NCBI RefSeq assembly: GCF_004166885.1
Contig: NZ_RCYU01000002.1
Span: 62,001 to 126,000 of the forward strand
Reading direction: 5' to 3'
DNA: 64,000 nt
Source: Streptococcus sp. bf_0095
Lineage (GTDB): Bacteria > Bacillota > Bacilli > Lactobacillales > Streptococcaceae
The notes below the pieces were generated by a model. It was not told where the DNA came from. It ran no database searches and worked only from the letters and a program-made list of their open reading frames with translations. Below are positions 47,745 through 56,877 of this stretch, piece after piece; position 1 is the first letter of the stretch; each line of letters begins with the position of its first letter. Made by a program: the position numbers and the translations under genes.

Positions 47745-48182
47745 AGCAAGCTCACTTGTTCGCCTTTTGTGATGGGAAACAACAGAGCTGTCCTCCAAAA
47801 GGAAGAAGGATTCCTCAACCACTGCGTCTACCGTTGACCTCTTTTATGATGAAAATAGATAACTCTTACTAACTTCTACCTCGCTCTCTTGTTTCTTGGC
47901 TCGGGAAAAGGGAGAGGGACAGAAATCGATTACCATTTAAAACGACGGTTTCGTCGTCCCTCCCCCGCAAAGTTGAGTAGGCCCGTCCAAGCGAGAATTA
48001 GAGCGTGGGAGGGGCCACTCAACCACTGCGTCGATCGTTAACCTCTTTCCTGATACAAAAATGAGAACTTCAATGATTCCCTTCTCGCTCTCTCGTTTCT
48101 TGGCTCGGGAAAAATTCGTTTACAAAACGAGCCTCGCTTTCTCGTTTTCGGGCTCGGGAAAAATTCGTTTACAAAACGAATT
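47745..48182. repeat. Degenerate tandem repeat array upstream of pyrP
   Basis: The gap of about 640 bases between the nucleoside phosphorylase and pyrP holds related segments in series. The segment 47813-47910 (from CTCAACCACTGCGT to CTTGGCTCGGGAAAA) recurs at 48018-48115, about 205 bases later. A last unit of about 48 bases (48084-48131) is directly repeated at 48133-48180 (CTCGCT, CTCGTTT, GGCTCGGGAAAAATTCG). No ORF is supported. Confidence 0.75.
47907..48051 (+). repeat. Intergenic repeat family A, copy 3 (diverged)
   Basis: Starts AAAAGGGAGAGGGACAGAAA and continues TTCGTCGTCCC, AGTTGAGTAGG, CCACTCAACCACTGCGTC, the same order of blocks as in copies 1 and 2, but shorter in the centre and without the terminal GAGGCTAGGAC hairpin. 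Confidence 0.7.
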
Positions 48183-48196
48183 TTTTCTGCTATACT
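48168..48196 (+). promoter_or_regulatory. Promoter of pyrP, -35 inside a terminator palindrome
   Basis: TTTACA (48168-48173) and TATACT (48191-48196) are 17 bases apart. The -35 box lies in the loop region of the palindrome ATTCGTTT-ACA-AAACGAAT, which is followed by TTTTTT and can act as a terminator for upstream transcripts. Confidence 0.7.
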
Positions 48197-48202
48197 TCTT
48201 AG

Positions 48203-48300
48203 AAGCAAAGGTTTTTAATGTCATCCTGTGAGGTGACAAAGACACAGAATATGAATAATCTGAGGGCCCTTGCTATGCAAAAAATTCATGGGCTCTTTTT
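48203..48300 (+). promoter_or_regulatory. PyrR-dependent attenuator of pyrP
   Basis: The leader contains TGTCA-TCCTGTGAGG-TGACA (48219-48238), a hairpin whose loop matches the PyrR-binding consensus (UCCNGNGAGG), followed by AAAGACAC. A terminator hairpin GAG..CCC.TG / CA.GGGCTC (48262-48294) with TTTTTT follows. In the family, PyrR with UMP holds the anti-antiterminator and stops transcription. Confidence 0.9.
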
Positions 48301-48323
48301 TGGTGCCCAAAAGTGAGGTTATT

Positions 48324-49604
48324 ATGAAAGAAGAATCAACTGTTGATTTGCTCCTGGATGTCGATCAAAGTCCGGCACCCCTTAAAGGAATCTTATTAAG
48401 TTTCCAACACGTTTTCGCCATGTTTGGGGCAACCATCCTGGTACCACTCATCTTGGGCATGCCCGTATCCGTTGCCCTCTTTGCATCAGGGGTTGGGACG
48501 CTGATCTATATGACTTGTACCGGCTTTAAAGTCCCTGTCTACCTTGGCTCTTCCTTCGCCTTCATCACAGCCATGGCTTTGGCAATGAAGGAAATGGGAG
48601 GAAAAGTCGATGCAGCCCAAACAGGGGTTATCCTGACCGGTCTGATCTACGTGCTAGTCGCTGCAGGGGTTAAAGTAGCAGGCACTCGCTGGATTGACAA
48701 ATTGCTTCCTGCCGTTGTCATTGGACCTATGATTATCGTTATTGGTCTGGGACTTGCAGGATCAGCCGTTAAAAACGCTGGTTTTGTCGAAGGGGGAGAT
48801 TGGAAAAATGCCCTTGTCGCTGTCGTAACCTTCCTGATTGCCGCCTTCATCAACACCAAAGGAAAAGGTTTCTTCAAAATCATTCCTTTCCTCTTTGCCA
48901 TTATCGGTGGTTATGTCTTCGCAGTTTGCTTGGGCTTGGTGAACTTTGATCCTGTCCTCAAGGCTAACTGGTTTGAAATCCCTGGTTTCTATCTTCCTTT
49001 CAATACGGGTGGGGCCTTCAAACAATACAACTTATATTTCGGTCCTGAAACCATCGCCATCTTGCCAATCGCTATCGTAACTATTTCAGAACACATCGGT
49101 GACCATACGGTGCTTAGCCAAATCTGTGGCCGTCAATTCTTGAAACAACCAGGACTTCATCGTACCCTTCTTGGAGACGGGATTGCAACTTCTGTATCTG
49201 CCTTCCTTGGTGGACCTGCTAATACTACTTATGGAGAAAATACCGGTGTTATCGGAATGACCCGTATCGCTTCTGTTTCCGTTATCCGAAATGCAGCCTT
49301 GATCGCTATTTCTTTGAGCTTCCTTGGTAAATTTACAGCTCTTATTTCTACCATTCCAAACTCTGTTCTAGGAGGGATGTCCATCTTACTCTATGGAGTT
49401 ATCGCAAGTAACGGTTTGAAAGTCTTGATTAAAGAGCGTGTCGACTTTAGCTTGATGCGCAACTTGATTATTGCAAGTGCCATGTTGGTTCTTGGACTTG
49501 GTGGAGCAATTCTGAAACTTGGTCCAGTGACCCTATCAGGAACAGCCCTTTCCGCTATGACAGGAATCATCCTTAACTTGATCTTGCCACATGAATCAAA
49601 CTAA
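48324..49604 (+). CDS. pyrP: Uracil permease PyrP
   Basis: A 426-residue NCS2-family uracil:proton symporter. The membrane segments include VFAMFGATILVPLILG and the QHVFAMF helix that starts the family; ISEHIGDHTV near residue 260 and PANTTYGENTGVIGMT near 305 contain the conserved substrate-binding Glu residues. The start (48324) has GTGAGGTT upstream. The PyrR attenuator supports uracil rather than xanthine as substrate. It stands as a single gene between two terminators. Confidence 0.93.
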   Translation: MKEESTVDLLLDVDQSPAPLKGILLSFQHVFAMFGATILVPLILGMPVSVALFASGVGTLIYMTCTGFKVPVYLGSSFAFITAMALAMKEMGGKVDAAQTGVILTGLIYVLVAAGVKVAGTRWIDKLLPAVVIGPMIIVIGLGLAGSAVKNAGFVEGGDWKNALVAVVTFLIAAFINTKGKGFFKIIPFLFAIIGGYVFAVCLGLVNFDPVLKANWFEIPGFYLPFNTGGAFKQYNLYFGPETIAILPIAIVTISEHIGDHTVLSQICGRQFLKQPGLHRTLLGDGIATSVSAFLGGPANTTYGENTGVIGMTRIASVSVIRNAALIAISLSFLGKFTALISTIPNSVLGGMSILLYGVIASNGLKVLIKERVDFSLMRNLIIASAMLVLGLGGAILKLGPVTLSGTALSAMTGIILNLILPHESN

Positions 49605-49610
49605 AAGAAA

Positions 49611-49637
49611 AAGTTCTCAACACTGAGAACTTTTTTT
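49611..49637. terminator. Terminator between pyrP and the DUF4299 gene
   Basis: AAAGTTCTCA/TGAGAACTTT stem with A-run and T-run on the two sides; serves both convergent genes. Confidence 0.88.
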
Positions 49638-49638
49638 A

Positions 49639-50535
49639 TTAGAGTTGGGCCAATTGCAACAAGCGTTCTTTGGACAATTTTTTAATTTCAATTTGATTAG
49701 CATCCAACAATTCAAATTCACTCGAGTCCAAAGCATCCAGTAGGGCTTCTAAATTCACAGCCCCCACCGGCTTATAACTCTCTGGCATATCAGGATTTCC
49801 AGTGATTTCCACTAGGTTCACTTTCCAGTCGATGACTTCATCCATATTGACCTTCTCTACAAACTCAGCAGGTACAAAAGGCACACGTGGCAAGACAGTA
49901 TCCGTATCTTCTGTTAGACTGTAACTGCCAATAATGCCTCCCGTTTCGTTCTGACGGTAGAAACGAACTTGACTAAAGAAGGCGGAGCTGTATTGAACCT
50001 TTTTTACCACTTGACTAAACTCCTCTAAAGGTTGAGCGGAGTCTAGGATTTTACGAAGGAGCTCACGATCTAAAATTACAGGATGAGCAAATCCCTGAAG
50101 CTGATATTGATGAAGGTCTGGATCTTTTTCTAGATTCTGTAGATTCTTCAGCAAATGGTTCTCATAGTCAAAAGAGAAAATAGAGTCTGCGTCATAGCTG
50201 GTCCCCAAATTATCGTGAATCTCATTTCCTAACTGGCGAGCTAGGGCACTGAGCCATTCTAAGATGAGTCGCCAATCTTCAAGGGTGGCAAAATCTGCAA
50301 GGATGAACTGGTAAGCATGTTCTTGATCCAGATAACGAAGGATGATGGGCAAGCAGCTCTTGCCATAACGGATACACATCATAGCTGGAAAATCTTTGAG
50401 AGGGCGACCAAGCATAGCTTCCTCAAAACTGTAAGTAAGAACTCCCTCCACCAAATTTAATACATCTTTAGCTGGCATCACTTTTTGATAGCCAAACATA
50501 CTCTTTTTATTTCGAATTGAAAACACAACTGACAT
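49639..50535 (-). CDS. DUF4299-like protein
   Basis: A 298-residue cytosolic protein. From memory it matches the streptococcal DUF4299 family, which starts MSV-FSIRNKK. Visible features: no membrane segment, a hydrophobic middle with RYGKSCLPIILRYLDQEHAY near residue 56, and an acidic C-terminal part with VDWKVNLVEITGN-like sequence. No catalytic motif stands out. It is a single-gene unit between convergent pyrP and the trhO terminator. The function is unknown. Confidence 0.7.
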   Translation of the reverse strand: MSVVFSIRNKKSMFGYQKVMPAKDVLNLVEGVLTYSFEEAMLGRPLKDFPAMMCIRYGKSCLPIILRYLDQEHAYQFILADFATLEDWRLILEWLSALARQLGNEIHDNLGTSYDADSIFSFDYENHLLKNLQNLEKDPDLHQYQLQGFAHPVILDRELLRKILDSAQPLEEFSQVVKKVQYSSAFFSQVRFYRQNETGGIIGSYSLTEDTDTVLPRVPFVPAEFVEKVNMDEVIDWKVNLVEITGNPDMPESYKPVGAVNLEALLDALDSSEFELLDANQIEIKKLSKERLLQLAQL

Positions 50536-50600
50536 TTGTTTTCTCCTTTTTGTAATCGCTTACCAAATTATAGCACAAATTTTCATGACTTTCCATAGAA

Positions 50601-50624
50601 AAAAACAGCCAAAAGGCTGTTTTT
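50601..50624 (-). terminator. Terminator of trhO
   Basis: AAAAACAGCC/GGCTGTTTTT stem with a TTTTTTT tail on the minus strand. Confidence 0.85.
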
Positions 50625-50627
50625 AAC

Positions 50628-51611
50628 TTATGCAAGAGTTCCATCAAGTGTCTCACCGATAACGGCCAAACGCTCAGCAACCTCTGCTTGTGACAAGTTG
50701 TGTTCTTCTACATAGCGATTGCGTGGATGAACACGGCACTCATGGGAGCAGCCACGGAGGTACTTGTCTTCGTTTTCTTCTGAAGTCAAGATGCGACGGT
50801 TACAGAAAGGATTTCCACAGTTGACATAGCGTTCACATGGTGTTCCATCAAACCAATCTTTTCCGACAACACTTGGATCAACATGGTTAACATCGACAGC
50901 AATCCGCTCGTCAAAGACGTACATTTTACCATCCCATAGCTCTCCTTGAACTTCTGGGTCTTTTCCGTAAGTGGCGATACCACCATGCAATTGGCCAACA
51001 TCTTTGTAGCCTTCACGCACCATCCAGCCTGAGAATTTCTCACAACGGACTCCACCTGTACAGTAAACTACGACACGCTTGTCCATAAATTTCTCTTTGT
51101 TATCACGGACCCATTGTGGCAACTCACGGAAGTTGCGGATATCTGGGCGGATGGCACCGCGGAAATGTCCTAGGTCATACTCATAATCGTTACGTGTGTC
51201 AAGGACAACGGTATCTTCATCAAGAAGGGCTTCTTTGAACTCTTTTGGAGACAAGTAAGCACCCGTTGTTTCAAGTGGATTAATATCTTCATCGAAGTTT
51301 TCATCCTCTAACCCAAGGTGGACGATTTCCTTTTTGTAGCGAACAAACATCTTCTTGAAAGCTTGCTCTTCTTCCTCATCCATCTTGAACCAGAGGTCTT
51401 CCATGCCTGGAAGGCTGTGAACGTAGTCCATGTACTTTTGAGTAGTCTCGTAGTCGCCAGAAACAGTACCGTTGATCCCTTCGTCAGCGACTAGGATACG
51501 CCCTTTGAGGCCAATAGACTTACAGAAAGCCAAGTGGTCTGCCGCAAATTGCTCGGCATTTTCGATGGGAACATATTTATAGTAAAGTAAAACACGAATA
51601 GGTTTTGCCAT
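50628..51611 (-). CDS. trhO: tRNA uridine(34) hydroxylase TrhO
   Basis: TrhO (YceA/YrkF-like rhodanese) uses oxygen to make 5-hydroxyuridine at the tRNA wobble position. The N-terminal ferredoxin-like domain has [13 protein letters not shown] near residue 40; the rhodanese domain has the catalytic Cys in [16 protein letters not shown] near 175; the C-terminal Cys-rich part ([21 protein letters not shown]) is typical. Length is 327. A single-gene unit with its own terminator. Confidence 0.94.
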   Translation of the reverse strand: MAKPIRVLLYYKYVPIENAEQFAADHLAFCKSIGLKGRILVADEGINGTVSGDYETTQKYMDYVHSLPGMEDLWFKMDEEEEQAFKKMFVRYKKEIVHLGLEDENFDEDINPLETTGAYLSPKEFKEALLDEDTVVLDTRNDYEYDLGHFRGAIRPDIRNFRELPQWVRDNKEKFMDKRVVVYCTGGVRCEKFSGWMVREGYKDVGQLHGGIATYGKDPEVQGELWDGKMYVFDERIAVDVNHVDPSVVGKDWFDGTPCERYVNCGNPFCNRRILTSEENEDKYLRGCSHECRVHPRNRYVEEHNLSQAEVAERLAVIGETLDGTLA

Positions 51612-51710
51612 AAGATTCTCTTTTCTAAGATTAAATTATCAGAATTTTTCATTCAACTATACCAGTATACTCTCCCCAGAAAATGAATGCAATTTATTTG
51701 ACTGAAAAAT

Positions 51711-51735
51711 AAAAGCCTGGGGTTCCAGACCTTTT
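51711..51735 (-). terminator. Terminator of the XRE/membrane protein operon
   Basis: AAGGTCTGG/CCAGGCTT stem followed by TTATTTTT on the minus strand. Confidence 0.75.
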
Positions 51736-51762
51736 ATACGACGAAAATAAGGTTCCAACTAA

Positions 51763-52254
51763 CTACTCTTCCTTTTCCAACTGATCCAGATAAGCTTCAT
51801 AGCGTTTTTTCTCTACTTTGGCTAGGAGCATCACAAGGAAATTCATCCCCCATACAATCGGAAGATTCAGGAGAAATGTGATCGGAAGCACCAGTAAGAA
51901 TTTTGAATGGAAGGGATTAGACTGATAGAGGGGTTGATTTAATTGATAATTCTGAGCCCAGATGAATAAGGCAAGAATACAGGTCACTACTACAACACCT
52001 GTTAGATTTAGGTAGCTATAGCTGATAAACCGTACGCCCAAACGTTGACAACGAATAGCATAAAAAATTCCTGAAACAATGAGTAAGGTTATGACCATGA
52101 TTGGACTTAATCCGGCCTTGGAAGTAAATATAGACCCCACACTAAAAACGGTTAAGACAAGAAACAGAAAACTAGCCGTTTCAGCACCAGCCTTATTGGC
52201 CAGTCCTTCTTCTCGTTCATCTATGATTTGTTTGTTCAACAATTGTAATCTCAT
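51763..52254 (-). CDS. Membrane protein of an XRE-linked cassette (DUF3278/DUF6773-like)
   Basis: A 163-residue protein with four hydrophobic segments and charged termini. The N terminus IIDEREEGLANKAGAETAS resembles small membrane proteins encoded with XRE regulators in Firmicutes. The C terminus is a short basic and acidic helix (KVEKKRYEAYLDQLEKEE). It adjoins another gene of the same type with a shared organisation. I do not know the function. Confidence 0.7.
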   Translation of the reverse strand: MRLQLLNKQIIDEREEGLANKAGAETASFLFLVLTVFSVGSIFTSKAGLSPIMVITLLIVSGIFYAIRCQRLGVRFISYSYLNLTGVVVVTCILALFIWAQNYQLNQPLYQSNPFHSKFLLVLPITFLLNLPIVWGMNFLVMLLAKVEKKRYEAYLDQLEKEE

Positions 52255-52734
52255 TTATTCCTCCTCCAACTCTGCCTCGATCTTCTTCTGTTTTTTCCGA
52301 TTGATAAGAGCAAGTGGTTTCTCTAACAGATAAGTCAAAAGGGCAAAGACTAAAATGGCAAGAACGATCTTGAGCAGATACTTGGGAGCGAACATAAAGC
52401 TCATCGTTTCTCGCTTCCCAATCACATCTGTTGCAATCACAAATAAGGCAAATAGGATGCCTGACCCAATGCGGCTGAACCAGCTATCTTTTTCTAACAT
52501 ATCTCGAACATCAATACCTGAACTGATCCTTCTCACAAAGGCATAAGCTCCCATGACAATCAAGAGAATGAGCTCTGGAATATAAGCTACTAGGTCTAAG
52601 TCCAGGATACTAGCTTTCACAAAGGCAGAGACTGCAATAAAGCAGGTCATTCCTAGAACAAGTTCCCCTGCAATTTTTCCATCAAGCAGCATGGTCCGCT
52701 CATCTTTTACAATTGGTTCTTTCTTTTGTTTCAT
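52255..52734 (-). CDS. Membrane protein of the same XRE-linked cassette
   Basis: A 159-residue protein with four hydrophobic segments, starting with a charged cytosolic stretch (KKEPIVKDERTMLLDGKIAGE) similar in plan to that of the next gene. Its stop abuts the start of that gene. The pair may form a membrane complex. The KDER motif shared by both genes is typical of DUF3278/DUF6773-like families; assignment is tentative. Confidence 0.7.
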   Translation of the reverse strand: MKQKKEPIVKDERTMLLDGKIAGELVLGMTCFIAVSAFVKASILDLDLVAYIPELILLIVMGAYAFVRRISSGIDVRDMLEKDSWFSRIGSGILFALFVIATDVIGKRETMSFMFAPKYLLKIVLAILVFALLTYLLEKPLALINRKKQKKIEAELEEE

Positions 52735-52762
52735 ATATTTCCTCTTTCTATTGTTAAAACTG

Positions 52763-52957
52763 TTACTCCCAGAACAGTTGATCCAGCGTCTTATCCAAGG
52801 TCTTACAAATTGCTAGGCAGAGGCTGAGTGTCGGATTGTACTTCCCTGCCTCGATCAGGCCAATGGTCTGACGCGTCACCCCGATGGCATCTGCAAGATC
52901 CCCCTGGGTCATATCATGCTCGACCCGGGCCATTTTTAATTTGAGATTTTTCGCCAC
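52763..52957 (-). CDS. Small XRE-family regulator
   Basis: A 64-residue protein that is almost entirely one Cro/CI helix-turn-helix: MTQGDLADAIGVTRQTIGLIEAGKY (helices 2 and 3) followed by NPTLSLCLAICKTLDKTLDQLF. Such proteins typically repress their own operon, here the two membrane proteins. The start is GTG at 52957 with AAAGGA eight bases upstream; the ATG one base upstream is out of frame. Confidence 0.9.
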   Translation of the reverse strand: MAKNLKLKMARVEHDMTQGDLADAIGVTRQTIGLIEAGKYNPTLSLCLAICKTLDKTLDQLFWE

Positions 52958-53054
52958 ATGCTTTTCCTTTCTTGTTTTTATAGCTCTATTATACACTATA
53001 TTTTCTATTTTGCAACATATATCTTACATTTTGTAAAAAATATTTTCGATAAAC

Positions 53055-53079
53055 AAAAAAAGCCTGGTTTCCCAGACTT
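53055..53079 (-). terminator. Terminator of the methionine/SAM operon
   Basis: AAGTCTGG/CCAGGCTT stem with a TTTTTTT tail on the minus strand, downstream of the UPF0397 gene. Confidence 0.85.
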
Positions 53080-53096
53080 TCTCTTCTTATTTACGA

Positions 53097-53647
53097 TTAA
53101 TCTTTAGATAAACTTCCGTCTTTTGTTTGGGTACGAGCATAGGCAATCAAGAGAAGAGAACCTGCAATAGCTACCACTAAAGCATTGACAGAACCTGCTA
53201 CAACACCCTGAAGGAAGACCTTGTTGGCACTTTCTTTGTAAATCATCACATCCCCAATCGGAGCAATCAATCCCCAAATAAGCAAGTTGGCAATGACTTG
53301 CACAACGTTAAAGACGATCAATTCTTTCTTGGTCACTTCTCCTTTGAGGTCACCGATTTGTTTGCGGAAGATACCAACAAAGAGACCAAACAAGCCACTA
53401 GAAATGATCCAAGTCCACCAGAGGCCATAGGTCATCGCATCTTTAATAGCATGACCGATAAAGCCCATCAAGAAACCAACAATCGGACCAAAGATCACAC
53501 TAAAGAGGGCTTGAAGAGCATATTCAACTGAATGTTTGTATTTGGAGCTGGTGCCGGAATTGGAATCATCGCAATGACCACAAAGAGGGCTGCTCCAACC
53601 CCGATAGCTACAACATCCTTAATTGAAAAAGCTTGTTTTTGTTTCAT
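53097..53647 (-). pseudogene. UPF0397 ECF transporter S component, interrupted by a frameshift
   Basis: The family has about 182 residues. An ATG at 53647 starts [20 protein letters not shown] and runs through [12 protein letters not shown], then hits a stop (TGA) after about 50 codons. The expected continuation [18 protein letters not shown] is present in another frame, and the rest to 53097 is open ([19 protein letters not shown]). One base is missing around 53526-53532 (ATTCAGTTGAATAT; one more base between ATT and GTTGAA restores the frame). Repaired, the protein would have 183 residues. The S component normally pairs with a fused ATPase like that at 45205. Confidence 0.85.
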
Positions 53648-53660
53648 ATTTTATCTCCTA

Positions 53661-54509
53661 TTAATTTTCCATTTTTCTAATTTCGATATGCCAAGAAGCC
53701 CCAACTCCTACATTATAGGCCTTGGCAAAGGATCCCTGGTTGATGGCAAGACCAACACGGTAGAGGGAATTGATATAGAGGATTGGCTGTCCAATCCGCA
53801 CATCTGCGAAAGACTTGCCATAGGTAACTTGATTTTGGTAAACCAGCATGTCATTGTTATAGATGGTTACTTCAAAGCGTTCCCCAAATTCAGGTTCCAA
53901 ATGATTAAACTCTTCCCGAGTAATCGAGGTCCAAAGAGAACCAAAGCGCACATCCAAGATGTCAACGGCTCCTTTGACAAGATTGTCCTCCATAACCGTT
54001 TCCACCACTGGTATTTCTACAATGTGTTCAACACTGAGTTCTGGCCCCACTTCCTCAAAGCTTATATGGCCACTGGCTAACTTAGCTCCTGTATAGGCAT
54101 AGACATCACGCCCGTGGAAGGTATAAGAAAACTCTGTATTGGCCCGGCGGTTCTTCACCTCTGAAATCTCACGAATGGCAACGATTCCTACATGTTTCTT
54201 GATGAAAGAGAGGGTCCCATTATCCGGTGTAACAATGTATTGATTCTTTGCCGTTTTGGCTACAACACTTTTACGTTTGGAGCCGACACCCGGATCGACA
54301 ACCGATACAAAGGTTGTCCCTTCTGGCCAGTAATCCACCGTCTGAAAGAGGCGGTAACTTCCTTCAAAGATATTATAAGGTGTAATGTCATGAGTCAAGT
54401 GGTGAATCTTGAGGGTTGGTGATTCCTCTAAGGCAACCCCAATCATAGCAGAGACAGCTCCATCTACCAGACCAAAGTCTGACTGAAGGACTAGTAAATT
54501 ATTGTACAT
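53661..54509 (-). CDS. DUF62 SAM hydrolase (SAM hydroxide adenosyltransferase)
   Basis: A 282-residue member of the SAM-dependent halogenase/hydroxylase family. Known bacterial homologues without halogenase motifs hydrolyse SAM to adenosine and methionine. Visible motifs: QSDFGLVDGAV at the N terminus with the conserved Asp, VVDPGVGSKRK near residue 90 and VTPDNGTLS near 113, and FHGRDVYAYTGAKLA near 149. It lies between a Trep_Strep S component and the broken UPF0397 gene in the methionine operon, consistent with sulfur or adenosine salvage. Confidence 0.88.
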   Translation of the reverse strand: MYNNLLVLQSDFGLVDGAVSAMIGVALEESPTLKIHHLTHDITPYNIFEGSYRLFQTVDYWPEGTTFVSVVDPGVGSKRKSVVAKTAKNQYIVTPDNGTLSFIKKHVGIVAIREISEVKNRRANTEFSYTFHGRDVYAYTGAKLASGHISFEEVGPELSVEHIVEIPVVETVMEDNLVKGAVDILDVRFGSLWTSITREEFNHLEPEFGERFEVTIYNNDMLVYQNQVTYGKSFADVRIGQPILYINSLYRVGLAINQGSFAKAYNVGVGASWHIEIRKMEN

Positions 54510-54526
54510 ATTTCTTCTCCATCATG

Positions 54527-55105
54527 TTATTTTCTATTTAGTTTTTGACAGACCAAGTATCCAAGAAGATAACCAAGCAGAGCTCCAAGAAGAAGGGTCA
54601 GTAAAAACCAGCTCACCGTTCCCATATTCGACGGTACCATAACGCGTTCGATATAATCCATCGACTTCCCACGGGCTAGTAAAGAAGCACGGTAACTAGC
54701 TGGTTGGAACCACATCATAAGGATAGGCCCTGTCGTCGTAAAGGAAAAGAGGAGGAAAGACACCGCATTGCCTAACTTCGACTGATAGTGGCCACGGCTT
54801 GCGACCAATTCTGCCAAAAGCCCTCCAACAAGAGCAGGCAGAAAAGCTCCAGCTCCATGACGAGTGAAAAGGAAAAAAGCACCAATCACAAGAGCAACGA
54901 CTAGAATGGCTCCTGTTCGTTGAATTTTCTCAACAAAGACCTGATAGATCCCTCCACCAACTAGGGCAGAGAAGGCTGGAGCATAAAACATATTTCCTCG
55001 ATGGTCAACCAGACTTCCAAGTAGGACACCTAAACCAATGGCAAGAAAATACAAACCTGCAAAGGCTGCAACCTGCTTAAATTGATGTTTCTGTATCATG
55101 TTCAT
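54527..55105 (-). CDS. Trep_Strep (MptD-like) putative ECF S component
   Basis: A 192-residue membrane protein with five or six hydrophobic segments. It resembles the Trep_Strep/MptD family (TIGR02185), named for treponemes and streptococci and considered ECF substrate-binding subunits. Recognisable are GVLLGSLVDHRGNMFYAPAF near residue 25 and HGAGAFLPALVGGLLAELVA near 84. Substrate is unknown. It follows metI by 15 bases and precedes the SAM hydrolase by 17. Confidence 0.8.
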   Translation of the reverse strand: MNMIQKHQFKQVAAFAGLYFLAIGLGVLLGSLVDHRGNMFYAPAFSALVGGGIYQVFVEKIQRTGAILVVALVIGAFFLFTRHGAGAFLPALVGGLLAELVASRGHYQSKLGNAVSFLLFSFTTTGPILMMWFQPASYRASLLARGKSMDYIERVMVPSNMGTVSWFLLTLLLGALLGYLLGYLVCQKLNRK

Positions 55106-55120
55106 GTACCTAACCCATCC

Positions 55121-55813
55121 TTACCGGTGACTAATTTTCTTGGTCAAGAAATCACCGATAAACTGAATAAAGAAGATCAAAAGCAGAATCAAGAAGGTTG
55201 CTAGCAAGGTGACATCATTATTAAAGCGTTGGTAACCATAGGAAATAGCCACGTTTCCAAGACCACCAGCTCCAATCGCACCTGCCATGGCTGTTTCACC
55301 AACCAAGGAAATAAGGGTAACAGTTGTAACACGAATCAAATCTGGAAGACCTTCACGAAGATAGACACCAACAATATCCCAAAATGTTGCCCCACTGGCT
55401 TGGGCTGCTTCAATCACACCTCGGTCAAGCTCAGATAAAACGACTTGAACTTGGCGAGCAAAGAAAGGAAAGACAGCTAAAGATAGGGGAACTAAGGCTG
55501 CTGTAGGACCGATCCCAGTTCCGACAATCATACGAGTAAAGGGATTGATCAAGGCTAGCAAGATGATAAATGGAATCGCACGGAAGATGGAAGTGATTTT
55601 ATCCAAGATATGGAAAACCAATTTATTCTCGATAATCCCACCTGGTGCTGTCAAGACTAATAATAAGCCTGCAATGAGTCCCAACAAACCACCAATCACA
55701 AAAGAGATAAAGGTCATGTAAAGGGTCAGATAAATCGCTGTTCCCCATCCAGCTTGGCCACTCCAGCCCATCCGGTAAACATTTGGTAGATAGGTTTGAA
55801 TAAAGTCAATCAT
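55121..55813 (-). CDS. metI: MetI, methionine ABC transporter permease
   Basis: A 230-residue permease with five or six membrane helices. The EAA-type loop is [24 protein letters not shown] region (residues about 134-157), typical for MetI. It forms a homodimer with two MetN ATPases. It overlaps metN by 4 bases. Confidence 0.95.
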   Translation of the reverse strand: MIDFIQTYLPNVYRMGWSGQAGWGTAIYLTLYMTFISFVIGGLLGLIAGLLLVLTAPGGIIENKLVFHILDKITSIFRAIPFIILLALINPFTRMIVGTGIGPTAALVPLSLAVFPFFARQVQVVLSELDRGVIEAAQASGATFWDIVGVYLREGLPDLIRVTTVTLISLVGETAMAGAIGAGGLGNVAISYGYQRFNNDVTLLATFLILLLIFFIQFIGDFLTKKISHR

Positions 55814-56877
55814 GCATTACTCCCTTCTTTTAAGACACGAACAGAAACACCTGCCGCTTGTAGATCCCGTTGCGCTGCAGATAGGTTGGCTGCTTCTCCA
55901 GTCAGGATAACAACCAACTCTCCAACAGGGATATGATCCAAAATTTCAATATTTCCGTGTAGAATATTTGCAGACACTTGGTACTGTTTATATATATCGT
56001 TGATAATCGCCGTGTCTGTCACCGAACCAGAATATTTCAAATGGGCTAAAACAGAATCCGCTGGCAATTGCTTAACAATTTGTTGCTGGTTGATTTTCAC
56101 CATAGCTTCATCAATTCCTGTTGCTGTCGTGATGAAGTCTTGCGTCAATTCATTCTTAGGATTAGAGAAGATATCTAAAACAGAACCTTCTTCAATCAAT
56201 TCACCATTTTGCATAACAGCAACCCGATTGGCAATGTCTTTGACAATTTGCATTTCGTGAGTAATCAAGACCACTGTCAAGCCCAACTTCTGATTCAGCT
56301 CTTGCAGAAGAGTAAGGATTTGTTTGGTCGTTTTTGGATCTAGGGCAGATGTTGATTCGTCAGAAATCAAAATCTTTGGATCGTTGGCGAGCGCACGCGC
56401 AATCGCCACCCGTTGTTTTTGTCCACCTGACAATTGAGCAGGATAGTTGTCCGCCCGATCTGACAGTCCTACTAGTTCCAACAACTTAGCCACTTTTTCA
56501 GCCTTTTGCTCTTTAGACAAATTTGAATGTTTGAGGGCGAAGGCCACATTTTCAGCTGCAGTCATTTGGGCCATAAGATTGAAGTGTTGGAAAATCATAC
56601 CAATGTCCCGGCGTTTTTGGCGTAAAGCCGCAGCATTCAAGGTCACCCGATCTTGATAGATGACATCACCATCTACGGTGATAGTACCTGCTGACGGTAC
56701 TTGCAAGAGATTGATGACCCGTACAAGAGTTGATTTCCCTGCACCAGAATATCCAACAATCCCGTAAATATCCCCTTCATTGATATGAATGGTAACATCC
56801 TTCACGGCTGCAATTTCACGTTTTTTCTGATGAAAGGTAACATCGATATGGTCCAGTTTGATAATTTCTTTACTCAT
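55810..56877 (-). CDS. metN: MetN, methionine ABC transporter ATPase
   Basis: A 355-residue ABC ATPase: Walker [11 protein letters not shown] (near residue 38), signature LSGGQKQR, Walker [14 protein letters not shown]. The C-terminal NIL domain (about 270-350), which binds methionine and inhibits transport, is present. Ser replaces the usual Asp-Glu Glu partner pattern only in the sense of ISDEST, which is normal for MetN. Overlaps the peptidase gene by 8 bases. Confidence 0.95.
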   Translation of the reverse strand: MSKEIIKLDHIDVTFHQKKREIAAVKDVTIHINEGDIYGIVGYSGAGKSTLVRVINLLQVPSAGTITVDGDVIYQDRVTLNAAALRQKRRDIGMIFQHFNLMAQMTAAENVAFALKHSNLSKEQKAEKVAKLLELVGLSDRADNYPAQLSGGQKQRVAIARALANDPKILISDESTSALDPKTTKQILTLLQELNQKLGLTVVLITHEMQIVKDIANRVAVMQNGELIEEGSVLDIFSNPKNELTQDFITTATGIDEAMVKINQQQIVKQLPADSVLAHLKYSGSVTDTAIINDIYKQYQVSANILHGNIEILDHIPVGELVVILTGEAANLSAAQRDLQAAGVSVRVLKEGSNA

